Made by a program: the position numbers and the translations under genes
Shown here: positions 25,406 through 33,615 of the stretch, piece by piece
Layout: each line of letters starts with the position of its first letter
Position numbering within the stretch: the stretch's first letter is position 1
The notes under the pieces: model-generated
Seen by the model: the letters and a program-made list of their open reading frames with translations, nothing else
The model's database searches: none
Told to the model about the DNA's origin: nothing
Assembly (NCBI GenBank): GCA_963821495.1
Contig: CAWGEA010000003.1
Span: 806,001 to 870,000, forward strand
Direction: 5' to 3'
From: AC-32 sp963821495
GTDB lineage: Bacteria > Actinomycetota > Thermoleophilia > Gaiellales > Gaiellaceae
DNA length: 64,000 nucleotides

Positions 25406-26137
25406 GTGGCCGGGCTCGAGGGCAAGACCGCGATCGTCACCGGCGCCTCGAGCGGGATCGGGGCGGCGATCGCGCGCGCCCTCGCGGCCTCGGGAATTCG
25501 CGTCGCCGGCGGTGCCCGCCGCGTCGAGCAGCTCGAGACCGAGGTCAAGCTCGAGCTCGATGTGACCGAGCCCGAGAGCTGCGCCCGTTTCGTCGAGCAG
25601 GCGGTCGGCGAGCTCGGCGGGCTCGACATCCTCGTCAACAACGCCGGTCTGAGCCTCGGTCGCGACTCCTTCGACCGGAGCAACGAGGAGGACGAGGAGA
25701 CCGTGCTGGAGACGAACGTCCACGGCCTGATGCGGATGACGCGCCTCTGCCTGCCGCACATCCGCGACGGCGGCCACATCGTTAACGTGGGGTCGGTCGC
25801 CGGGCGGCAGGCGTACGAGAACGCCGCGACCTACGTCGCCTCCAAGTTCGCCGTCCGCGGCTTCACCTATGCGCTGCGCGAGGACCTGCTTGGTCGCCCG
25901 ATCCGGCTCACCACGGTCGACCCCGGCCTCGTCGAGTCGAACTTCTCGCGCGTGCGCTTCCGCGGCGACGAGGAGAAGGCGGCCGCGGTCTACGCGAACG
26001 TCGAGCCGCTGCGGCCCGAGGACGTGGCCGAGTGCGTTGTCTTCGCACTGACACGACCACCGCACGTCAACGTCGACGAGCTCGTGGTCAAGGCGCTCGC
26101 CCAGTCGAGCGCGGTGCGGATCGCGCGGAACGCATAG
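25406..26137 (+). CDS. Short-chain dehydrogenase/reductase (SDR)
   Basis: 243 residues of classical SDR type: NAD(P) motif TGASSGIGAAIARAL (12-26), NNAG at about 79, catalytic Ser in NVGSVAG, and the YVASK active-site Tyr/Lys. YdfG-like end (VDPGLVESNFSRVRFRG ... PPHVNVDELVVKA), so probably a broad-range alcohol or 3-hydroxy acid dehydrogenase. GTG start nine bases after the CDF stop. Its TAG stop overlaps the next GTG by one base, making it part of the 23388-29254 run. Confidence 0.92.
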   Translation: MAGLEGKTAIVTGASSGIGAAIARALAASGIRVAGGARRVEQLETEVKLELDVTEPESCARFVEQAVGELGGLDILVNNAGLSLGRDSFDRSNEEDEETVLETNVHGLMRMTRLCLPHIRDGGHIVNVGSVAGRQAYENAATYVASKFAVRGFTYALREDLLGRPIRLTTVDPGLVESNFSRVRFRGDEEKAAAVYANVEPLRPEDVAECVVFALTRPPHVNVDELVVKALAQSSAVRIARNA

Positions 26138-28206
26138 TGGCGCTCACCATCCTCGAGGGCTCGACCTTCTGCATCTGCGACGAGCGCGGCGACATCGACG
26201 GCGAGACGCAGGGCCTGTTCGCGGAGGACACGCGCTTCCTCTCGCGCCTCTGCCTGACGATCAACGGCGCGAAGCCGCTCCTGCTCTCGTCCGGGAAGGT
26301 CGAGTACTTCTCGGCCGCGTTCTTCCTGCGCAACCCGATCGCGGGCGGCCTGCCGCAGGACTCGCTCTCGGTCGTGCGCCACCGCTTCGTGGGCGACGGG
26401 ATGCAGGATCACGTGATCGTCCAGAACCAGGGCATGGAGCCCGTTGCGTTCGAAATCGCGCTCGAGCTCGGCTCCGACTTCGCGGACATCCTCTCGGTGA
26501 AGGAGCACGACTTCGCCCTCGGCGACCCCGAGCGCGCGCAGCCGCTGCCCGATCCCGTTCCCGGCCGCTACGACGACGAGCACAACCAGTTCGTGCTCGA
26601 GGAGCCGGACGGCGTCGGCGACGCGCGGACGCAGGTGATCCTCTCTCAGCGCGGCGAGGTCGAGGAGCGCAAGGTCGTCTACCGCCTCGAGCTCGAGCCG
26701 CGCGAGAGCTGGGAAGTACGGCTCGACATCCTCGCCTCGATCGACGGCGACTCGGTCACTCCGCGGACCGCCGAGCGGCGCTTCGGCGAGGAGATGACGC
26801 GTGTGCGCGAGTCGCTCGCGGCCTGGCAGCTGCGGGTGCCCCAGATCCGGGCCGACTGGGACCTGATCGGCCACGCGTTCTTCCAGTCGGTCTCCGACCT
26901 CGCCTCGTTGCGGATGCGCGGCACCGGCCGCACCGGCCGGATGCCGGCGGCCGGGATGCCGTGGTTCATGACCGTCTTCGGGCGCGACACCCTGATCACG
27001 TGCCTGCAGACGCTGCTCTTCGGGCCGGAGCTCGCGCGCACGGCGCTCGAGGTGCTGACCGAGCTGCAGGCGCACGACGTCAACCCCGACGTCGACGCCG
27101 AGCCGGGGAAGATCGTGCACGAGCTGCGCTCCGGCCGCGCCGCCGAGAAGTGGTTCCGCACCTACTACGGCACCGTCGACGCGACGCCGCTCTACCTCGT
27201 GCTGCTCTCGGAGGTCTGGCGCTGGACGGACGACTCCGCCTTCGTGCGCGAGTTCAAGCAGCCCGCGCTCGACGCGCTGCGCTGGATCGACGAGTTCGGA
27301 GACCGCGACGGCGACGGCTTCGTCGAGTACGAGCGCCGCACCCCGCGCGGGCTCGAGAACCAGTCGTGGAAGGATTCGCACGACTCCCAGCGCTTCCAGG
27401 ACGGGTCGCTCGCGAGCACGCCGATCGCGCCGGTCGAGGTGCAGGGCTACGTCTACGACGCGAAGCTGCGGACGGCCGAGCTGGCGCGCGACGTCTGGCG
27501 CGACAGGCCCCTGGCCGAGCGGCTCGAGCGCGAAGCGGCCGAGCTGCAGCGCGCCTTCGACGCCGCGTTCTGGACGGACGCGCGCGGCGGCCACTACGTG
27601 CTCGCGCTCGACGGCGAGAAGCGGCAGGTCGACTCGCTGTGCTCGAACATCGGGCACCTGCTCTGGAGCGGGATCGTCCCGACCGGTCGGATCGATGCCG
27701 TGGTCGACCAGCTGATGGGCGAGGAGCTGTGGTCGGGCTGGGGCGTCCGGACGATGTCGAGCGGCGATGCGGGCTACAACCCGCTCTCGTACCACAACGG
27801 CACGGTCTGGCCGCACGACAACTCCCTGATCTCGCACGGCCTCGCGCGGGCGGCGCGCTGGCCGGAGGCGCAGCGGATCGTGCGGCGGATGCTCGGAGCC
27901 GCGTCGTTCTTCGGCTACCAGCTGCCCGAGGTCTTCGCCGGCCTCCCGCGCGCGGAGACGCCGTTCCCGATCGCCTACCCGACCGCCGCGCGCCCGCAGG
28001 CGTGGGCCGCCGGCACGCCCGTGTTGCTGCTCCAGGTCCTGCTCGGCCTGGAGCCCGACCGCCGCCGCCACCAGCTCGACACTCGCGCTCCCGAGGAGCT
28101 GCCCTCGTGGGCCGGCCGCTCGCTGCGGCTCACCGGGATCCGGGCCTTCGACCGCGCCTGGGACGTGCGCGTCGAGCACGGCCGTGTCACCGTTGACGAA
28201 GCATGA
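26137..28206 (+). CDS. Glycogen-debranching-type amylo-alpha-1,6-glucosidase
   Basis: 689 residues. The N-terminal beta domain (about 1-220) has the bacterial GDE_N signature LFAEDTRFLSRLCLTINGAK. The C-terminal (alpha/alpha)6 barrel carries PWFMTVFGRDTLITCLQTLL, QSWKDSHDSQRF and NGTVWPHDNSLI, the usual catalytic-face motifs. The family hydrolyses alpha-1,6 branches or related glucosidic links. The GTG start overlaps the SDR stop by one base, and a GT4 glycosyltransferase follows 25 bases later, a common pairing in actinobacterial glucan loci. Confidence 0.9.
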   Translation: MALTILEGSTFCICDERGDIDGETQGLFAEDTRFLSRLCLTINGAKPLLLSSGKVEYFSAAFFLRNPIAGGLPQDSLSVVRHRFVGDGMQDHVIVQNQGMEPVAFEIALELGSDFADILSVKEHDFALGDPERAQPLPDPVPGRYDDEHNQFVLEEPDGVGDARTQVILSQRGEVEERKVVYRLELEPRESWEVRLDILASIDGDSVTPRTAERRFGEEMTRVRESLAAWQLRVPQIRADWDLIGHAFFQSVSDLASLRMRGTGRTGRMPAAGMPWFMTVFGRDTLITCLQTLLFGPELARTALEVLTELQAHDVNPDVDAEPGKIVHELRSGRAAEKWFRTYYGTVDATPLYLVLLSEVWRWTDDSAFVREFKQPALDALRWIDEFGDRDGDGFVEYERRTPRGLENQSWKDSHDSQRFQDGSLASTPIAPVEVQGYVYDAKLRTAELARDVWRDRPLAERLEREAAELQRAFDAAFWTDARGGHYVLALDGEKRQVDSLCSNIGHLLWSGIVPTGRIDAVVDQLMGEELWSGWGVRTMSSGDAGYNPLSYHNGTVWPHDNSLISHGLARAARWPEAQRIVRRMLGAASFFGYQLPEVFAGLPRAETPFPIAYPTAARPQAWAAGTPVLLLQVLLGLEPDRRRHQLDTRAPEELPSWAGRSLRLTGIRAFDRAWDVRVEHGRVTVDEA

Positions 28207-28231
28207 GGCGTCGCCGTGAGAGGGTTGCGCT

Positions 28232-29254
28232 GTGAGGATCGCGATCCTCAGCCCGCCGTGGTTCCCCGTCCCGCCGACCGGCTACGGGGGGATCGAATGG
28301 ATCGTCTGGCTGCTCGCCGAGGGCCTGACCGCGCAGGGTCACGAGGTGACGCTCTTCGCCTCGGGCGACTCGCGCACCAGCGCGACGCTGTCGGCGGTCT
28401 ACGCGACGGCGCCCAGCGAGCTGATCGGCCGGACGATGCCCGACCTGCACCACGTGCTCGCCACGCTCGAGCGCGCGGGCGAGTTCGACGTGATCAACGA
28501 CCACACCGGCCCGCTCGGCGCCGTGCTCGGCGAGCTCGTCGAGACGCCGGTCGTCCACACGGTGCACGGGCCGCTCGGCGGCGAGCCCGGTGAGGTGTAC
28601 GGGGCGATCGGGCGCGTCGCGCCCTCGGTCGGGTTGATCTCGCTCTCGCTCAACCAGCGCCTCCCCAGGCCCGACCTGAACTGGGTCGCCAACATCCCGA
28701 ACGCGCTCGACCTCGAGCACTACCCGTGCCACCCGCACAAGGGTGACTACCTGCTCTTCCTCGGGCGCATGAACCACGAGAAGGGCGCTCACCGCGCGGT
28801 CGCGGTCGCGATGGAGCTCGGCCTCCCGCTCAAGCTCGCCGGCAAGGTGCGCGAGCCGCGGGAACGCGAGTACTTCGAGCAGTTCATCGAGCCGCACCTC
28901 GGCAACGGCATCGAGTACCTGGGCGAGGTCAACCACGGCGCGAAGGTCGAGCTGCTGCAGAACGCGCGCTGCACGCTCTTCCCGATCGCGTGGGAGGAGC
29001 CGTTCGGGCTCGTGATGATCGAGTCCATGGCCTGCGGCACCCCGGTGATCGCGACGCGGCACGGCGCGGTGCCGGAGGTGATCGAGGACGGCCGCGGCGG
29101 CCTGATCGTCGACGACTGGCGGGAGATCCCCGCCGCGCTCGAGCGCTCCGACGCGATCGAGCCGGGTGAGTGCCGCCGCTACGCGGAGGAGCGCTTCGCA
29201 CCCGAGCGGATGGTCGCGGACTACCTGCGCGCCTACGAGGCTGCGGCGGTCTAA
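28232..29254 (+). CDS. GT4-family glycosyltransferase
   Basis: 340 residues, GTG start. N-terminal Rossmann domain with PPTGYGGIEWIVWLLAEGL and HTVHGPLGG. C-terminal donor domain with FLGRMNHEKGAHRAV and the EPFGLVMIESMACGTPVIAT signature (E-x7-E nucleotide-sugar site). Likely cytoplasmic and adds glucose or mannose in glucan or glycolipid synthesis. It is shorter than average GT4 enzymes but complete. Last gene of the 23388-29254 chain. Confidence 0.9.
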   Translation: MRIAILSPPWFPVPPTGYGGIEWIVWLLAEGLTAQGHEVTLFASGDSRTSATLSAVYATAPSELIGRTMPDLHHVLATLERAGEFDVINDHTGPLGAVLGELVETPVVHTVHGPLGGEPGEVYGAIGRVAPSVGLISLSLNQRLPRPDLNWVANIPNALDLEHYPCHPHKGDYLLFLGRMNHEKGAHRAVAVAMELGLPLKLAGKVREPREREYFEQFIEPHLGNGIEYLGEVNHGAKVELLQNARCTLFPIAWEEPFGLVMIESMACGTPVIATRHGAVPEVIEDGRGGLIVDDWREIPAALERSDAIEPGECRRYAEERFAPERMVADYLRAYEAAAV

Positions 29255-29326
29255 CCCTACGAGGGATCAATCGTCGTCGGCGGACGCCGATGCTTGAGCG
29301 TCTCTGCTGCAACCGAAGGAGTCGCC

Positions 29327-29506
29327 ATGCGGAAGCTCGCTGCAACCGATCTCTTCGCCCGGTTCTGCTGCCAGGAGCGCGGTCAGACGATGGCGGAGTA
29401 CGGCGTCGTCCTCGCGCTCGTGACCCTGGCGGTGGTCGGAGCGATGACGATGCTCTCCGGGAACATCAGCGGCGCGTTCACGAGCATCGCGGGCATCCTC
29501 CCGTAA
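29327..29506 (+). CDS. Flp/Fap-type pilin
   Basis: 59 residues from ATG 29327 with GAAGGAG six bases upstream. The class III prepilin signature ERGQTMAEYGVVLALVTLAV is present, with the expected cleavage after Gly and E/Y at positions +5/+6 of the mature protein, followed by one hydrophobic helix and a short polar tail. Flp pilins are processed by a TadV-type peptidase and assembled by Tad secretion genes, none of which are in this window. CTGCAACCGA occurs both before the ribosome binding site and inside the coding start. Confidence 0.9.
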   Translation: MRKLAATDLFARFCCQERGQTMAEYGVVLALVTLAVVGAMTMLSGNISGAFTSIAGILP

Positions 29507-29509
29507 CGC

Positions 29510-30301
29510 TCAGCCGGAGGCGCCGACCCCCGGCGCCCTGAGGTAGTTCGGCCGCACGTACTGCGGCTCGAAGCCCGCGCGCGCGATGTTGCGCCACGAG
29601 CCGCCCGGCTGTTCGTCGAGCGGCTCGCCGGTCTCGGTCGCGACGAGCTCGCAGCCGGCCTCCGCGGCCGCGGCGATGCGTGCGACGAGGATCGCGTTCT
29701 GCGCGCCTCTGCGCCGGTGCTCCGGCACGGTCGCGCCGATGCCGACCCAGCCGACGGCGCCGGTGACGTAGAGCGCGCCGGCGCCGGCCGGAGCCCGGCC
29801 GTCGAAGGCGACGAAGCAGTGCCAGCCGGCCCGGCCGGGCAGGCGCGCGAGCCAGTCGCGGAAGAACTCCGGGGTGCCGTAGCCACGCACGAAGGCCTCG
29901 GCGAAGGCATCGCCCTTCTCGACCCGCTCGACCCGCAGCTCCGTGGGCGCGTCGGGAGCGTTCCCCGCGCCGCGTGTGAACTTCGTCCAGCCGTAGCCGC
30001 TCGTGAGCCCACGGCGCTCCAGCCGTGCGGACAGCTCGGGCGGCTCGGCCTGCGGTGCGAGCGCGACGGCCCACGCGCGCGCGCCGCCGAAGAAGGACGT
30101 GACCTCGTCGAGCGCCTCGTCGGTCGCCGGCCGACGTAGGCCGAGGCCGAGCACGCGGTTGAACATCGTCGAGGCCGGATCGGCCTCGAGGCGCAGGCAG
30201 AGGGCGCCGCCGACCTCTGCCGTGCTCGCGCCGAGGCTCGCGGGCGCGATCGCGTACAGGTCTCGAAAGGCCTCGAGCTCGGCGAGCTCCGCGGGGTGCA
30301 T
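29510..30301 (-). CDS. GNAT-family N-acetyltransferase
   Basis: 263 residues from ATG 30301; a start 10 codons upstream is possible. The second half has the acetyl-CoA site pattern GIGATVPEHRRRGAQNAILV and the ETGEPLDEQPGGSWRNIARA end. The first half (about 1-130) resembles a degenerate GNAT-like repeat, giving the two-lobe form seen in several actinobacterial acetyltransferases. Substrate unknown. It is convergent with the pilin gene, with only three bases between stops. Confidence 0.85.
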   Translation of the reverse strand: MHPAELAELEAFRDLYAIAPASLGASTAEVGGALCLRLEADPASTMFNRVLGLGLRRPATDEALDEVTSFFGGARAWAVALAPQAEPPELSARLERRGLTSGYGWTKFTRGAGNAPDAPTELRVERVEKGDAFAEAFVRGYGTPEFFRDWLARLPGRAGWHCFVAFDGRAPAGAGALYVTGAVGWVGIGATVPEHRRRGAQNAILVARIAAAAEAGCELVATETGEPLDEQPGGSWRNIARAGFEPQYVRPNYLRAPGVGASG

Positions 30302-30388
30302 CACGTCGCTCGCCTTACGGCCGGCTCGCACACGACGACGGGCGCGCGCCGCCGGAGCTCGCTCACGTCGTGGACGAGTAGCCCTCGC

Positions 30389-31222
30389 CTAGGCAGCGCG
30401 CTTTTCCCAGTAGCGCTTGAGCCCGGCGTACGACTGCCAGAACGGCATCGCCTGCTCGTAGGCCTCTCGGTCGGGGCCGAGGTCAGCGGCGGCCTCCCTC
30501 TCGAACCGCTCCTCGCTCGCGCCGGTGCGGACGCGCTCGGCCCACTCGCGCAGACGGCGGCGGAGCTCGGCCAGGTGCCGCTCGACGTCCTCGGCGACGC
30601 CGAAGTGGATCAGCGCCAGGCGCTCGGGCCGCCGCGCCTCGATCTCGTCGAGCGTCCGCTCCCAGGCGTCGAGGTCGACCTCGGGCGGCGGCGTCGGCGG
30701 GAGCACGAACTCGCTCGGCTGGATCCGTACCCCAGCGGCGTCGCCCGCGTAGAGCGTCCCGTCCGCGAGGTAGCAGACGTGATGTGAGGCGTGGCCGGGC
30801 GAGGGGAAGCAGTCGAAGCCGAGCACATGCTCGCCCACGACGTGGACGTTCTGCTCGGGCATGGGCGCGAGCTCGCCCCAGAGGCGGTCGAAGTCGTCGC
30901 CGTAGAGCCGCCGCGCGCTCCGCTCGAGCTTCGCCGGGTCGACGAGATGCGGCGCGCCGACCTCGGAGACATGCACCTGGAGCTCCGGGTGCTCGCGCAC
31001 GAGCGCGCCCGCGGCACCCGCGTGGTCGAGGTGGATGTGCGAGAGCAGCAGGTGACGCACGTCGCGCAACTCGAGCCCACGCTCTGCGAGCCGCGCCTTC
31101 AGCTCCGGGATGCAGCTCGAGGGGCCGCAGTCGTGCAGCGCAGGCCCGTCTTCGGTCTCGAGCAGGTAACAGCCGATCACGCGTTCGCGACCGAGGTGGC
31201 GCAGGTCGAGCGGCTGCGGCAC
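30389..31222 (-). CDS. MBL-fold metallo-hydrolase
   Basis: 277 residues from GTG 31222. Metal motif SHIHLDHAG (HxHxDH), third-ligand region PSPGHASHHVCY, DAAG aspartate and the LIHFG last His are all present, followed by a C-terminal helical extension of about 80 residues. Glyoxalase II-like or lactonase-like hydrolases have this layout. It starts eight bases after the cystathionine gamma-lyase/synthase stop, so it is probably cotranscribed and may act on a thiol adduct; that link is inference. Confidence 0.88.
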   Translation of the reverse strand: MPQPLDLRHLGRERVIGCYLLETEDGPALHDCGPSSCIPELKARLAERGLELRDVRHLLLSHIHLDHAGAAGALVREHPELQVHVSEVGAPHLVDPAKLERSARRLYGDDFDRLWGELAPMPEQNVHVVGEHVLGFDCFPSPGHASHHVCYLADGTLYAGDAAGVRIQPSEFVLPPTPPPEVDLDAWERTLDEIEARRPERLALIHFGVAEDVERHLAELRRRLREWAERVRTGASEERFEREAAADLGPDREAYEQAMPFWQSYAGLKRYWEKRAA

Positions 31223-31230
31223 GCCGCGGT

Positions 31231-32380
31231 TCAGGCCGTGGCCGCGGTGGAGCGCACGAGCGCGAGCTCGAGGTCGGCGACCAGGTCCTCCGCCGACTCG
31301 ATCCCGACCGAGAGCCGCACGAGGTTCCTCGGCGCTGCAAAGGGCGCGTCCGCGGTCGAGGCGTGCGTCATTCGCGCCGGGTGCTCGATCATGCTCTCGA
31401 CGCCGCCCAGGCTCTCGGCGAGCTTGAAGATCTTCGTGCGCGCGCAGAGGCCGACGGCCTCCTCCTCGGACTCGGAGAGGAACGAGACCATTCCGCCGAA
31501 GTCGCGCATCTGGTGGGCCGCGATGCGGTGGCCGGGATGCGAGGGCAGCCCGGGGTAGAGCACCTTCTCGACCCGCGGGTGGCGCTCGAGGAAGGCTGCG
31601 ACGGCGTGCCCGTTCTCGCAGTGCTTTCGCATCCGCACCGCCAGGGTCTTGAGCCCGCGGAGCACGAGCCACGAGTCGAACGGCCCCGGCACCGCCCCCA
31701 GGGACTTCTGCAGGAAGGTGAGGCGCTCCGCGACCGTCGGGTCGTTCGTCGCGACGAAGCCGCCGACGAGGTCGGAGTGGCCGCCGAGGTACTTCGTCGT
31801 CGAGTGCACGACGACGTCTGCGCCGAGCGCGAGCGGCTGCTGGAGGTACGGCGAGGCGAAGGTGTTGTCGACCACGACCATCGCGCCGACGGCGTGCGCG
31901 GCCTCGGCCGCGGCCCGGATGTCGACGATGTTGAGCAGCGGGTTCGTCGGCGTCTCGAGCCAGACGATCCGCGTCCGCTCGTCCAGGTGCGCAGGGAGGT
32001 TCTCGTTGATCTCCTCCGCCGGGACCCACTCGAACTCGTAGCCCTTCGGCCCGTAGACCTGCGAGAACATCCGGTAGACGCCGCCGTAGACGTCGGCCAC
32101 GGCGACGACGCGGTCGCCGGGCTCGAGCAGGTGCATCAGCGTCGTCGTCGCGCCGAGGCCCGAGGAGAAGGCGAGGCCGTGCTCGGCGCCCTCCAGCGAC
32201 GCGAGGCAGAGCTGCAGCGCCGTGCGCGTCGGGTTGGAGACGCGCGAGTAGTCGTAGCCCTTGTGCTCACCGACCGCCTCCTGCACGTAGCGTGGAGGTC
32301 TGGTAGATCGGGACGGTGAGGGCGCCGGTGGCGGGGTCCGGCTCCTGCCCGTCGTGGATGGCGCGGGTCTCGAAGTCCAC
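31231..32380 (-). pseudogene. Cystathionine gamma-lyase/synthase (Cys/Met metabolism PLP enzyme), one-base frameshift
   Basis: GTG 32380 starts VDFETRAIHDGQEPDPATGA and PIYQTST, the classic family N-terminus. One extra base near 32290 shifts the frame before YVQEAVGEHKGYDYSRVSNP, after which the protein is uninterrupted to 31231. The PLP lysine lies in HSTTKYLGGHSD. Family members split cystathionine to cysteine or make it from homoserine esters. With the cystathionine beta-synthase at 33612-35017, a reverse transsulfuration route (methionine to cysteine) is likely. Conservation on both sides makes sequence error the simpler explanation; treat it as probably functional. Confidence 0.85.
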
Positions 32381-32403
32381 GACCCGATTCTAGAGACGCC
32401 GGC

Positions 32404-32976
32404 CTAGCTGAAGGGCTTGGCGACCATGTCGAACACGATCAGGAACATCAGCGCGACGTCGATGCGGGCGACGAGCAGGATCCGCCGCAGTCGCGACCGA
32501 ACCTCGGGCGACTTCGGCCCGTGCTCGGCCGCCGCCCTGTTCAAGCGCTTCGCCTCGGGGCCGAGGAAGAGGATCCCGGTCGCGGCCGAGAGCCCCCACG
32601 CGACCAGGCCGAAGATCAGCCAGAACTGGTCGTAGCCGATGTCGGCGTTCGACGTCATTGCGATTCCGAAGCCGAGCACGACGAACGACATGATCGGGAA
32701 GAGCCGGCCGGCGACCGTCTCCGCCCAGTGGCCGACCTGGAGCAGCTGGTCGTCGTCGTTCGCGACCTCCGCGAGCACGGCGCAGATGGCGAGAAACAGC
32801 CCTCCGCCGACCCACACGACGGCGGCGCCGACGTGGAGCATCTTGAAGACGAAGTACCACTGCGTGTTCGCCGCGAACAGGATCGAGAACGCGACTAGCA
32901 GCGCCACGATCACGATCGTCACGACGATGGACGTACGACGGCGTGCCTCGGCCGGTACTACCGCAGCCTGTTCCAT
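32404..32976 (-). CDS. DUF2269-like integral membrane protein
   Basis: 190 residues with four hydrophobic segments (SIVVTIVIVALLVAFSILFA, MLHVGAAVVWVGGGLFLAIC, FPIMSFVVLGFGIAM, FWLIFGLVAWGLSAATGILF) and a last one near the C-terminus (IDVALMFLIVFDMV). The His in KMLHVGAAVVWVGGG is typical of DUF2269 and CopD-like proteins, where such His can ligate haem or copper; no function is established. It lies between the cystathionine gene and the glutaredoxin on the same strand. Confidence 0.8.
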   Translation of the reverse strand: MEQAAVVPAEARRRTSIVVTIVIVALLVAFSILFAANTQWYFVFKMLHVGAAVVWVGGGLFLAICAVLAEVANDDDQLLQVGHWAETVAGRLFPIMSFVVLGFGIAMTSNADIGYDQFWLIFGLVAWGLSAATGILFLGPEAKRLNRAAAEHGPKSPEVRSRLRRILLVARIDVALMFLIVFDMVAKPFS

Positions 32977-33027
32977 GAAAGCCCTCTCTCGTTCGCGTGA
33001 AACCCGGAGCCGCGAACGATAACGCCG

Positions 33028-33390
33028 TCAGGCGACGGCGACTACGCGCTCTTCAGCTGCGCCGCGGTACTCGTCGCCGAGCCTCTCCCGCAGCGTCTGC
33101 TCGAGCTCCCCGGACGCCTCGAGCTCCTCGACGATGTCGGCCCCGCCGACGAGCTCGCCGCGCACGAAGACCTGCGGGATCGTCGGCCAGCCGGAAAGCG
33201 CGGAGAGCTCCTCGCGGATACGCGGGTCGGGAAGGATGTCGACCGCCGTCACGGGCGCGCCCGCCCGCCGCAGCGCCTCGAGCGCTCGGTGCGAGTTGCC
33301 GCACATCACGAACTGCGGCGTGCCCTTCATGAACAGCGCCACGTCCTCGGTGTCGATGATCTGCTTGATCTGGCCTGTGAGCTCGGTCAT
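33028..33390 (-). CDS. Monothiol glutaredoxin (Grx4/GrxD-like), CGNS variant
   Basis: 120 residues from ATG 33390. The Grx4 pattern LFMKGTPQFVMCGNSHRALE carries CGNS (30-33) where most monothiol glutaredoxins have CGFS; then WPTIPQVFVRGELVGGADIV, the glutathione-binding TIPQ and GG-D motifs. A short extra C-terminal tail follows. These proteins bind [2Fe-2S] clusters with BolA partners. The gene directly overlaps a BolA gene (ATGA), supporting that pairing. Confidence 0.9.
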   Translation of the reverse strand: MTELTGQIKQIIDTEDVALFMKGTPQFVMCGNSHRALEALRRAGAPVTAVDILPDPRIREELSALSGWPTIPQVFVRGELVGGADIVEELEASGELEQTLRERLGDEYRGAAEERVVAVA

Positions 33391-33615
33391 GTCCGTCCCT
33401 TCGTCTTGATCCTCAGCTCGTGAATGGTGCCATCGGCGAGCGGGGTGGCGAGCGCGTCGTAGACGAGGCGGTGCTGCTCGACCAGCGAGAGGCCGTCGAA
33501 GCGGTGGCTCGCCACGGTGACCTGGAAGTGGTCGCCGCCGCCGGTGCGGTCCTCGACTTCGACCTCGTCGCCGGGGAACGCCGTCGAGCAGCAGTTCCTG
33601 CAGGCGCTCGGTCAC
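33387..33615 (-). pseudogene. BolA-family protein, one-base frameshift
   Basis: GTG 33615 begins VTERLQELLLD. One extra base near 33581 precedes PGDEVEVEDRTGGGDHFQVT, then ASHRFDGLSLVEQHRLVYDA and ADGTIHELRIKTKG to the stop at 33387. The GGGDHFQV His and the RLVYDAL helix are family hallmarks. The total length is 76 codons plus one base. BolA proteins pair with monothiol glutaredoxins in Fe-S trafficking. Start and stop overlap both neighbours by four bases. A sequence error is more likely than true loss. Confidence 0.8.

Noticed and set aside
24443..28179. Long minus-strand frames opposite the CDF, SDR and debranching genes
   Set aside because: They are antisense shadows of GC-rich coding sequence; the + strand frames carry complete catalytic motifs.
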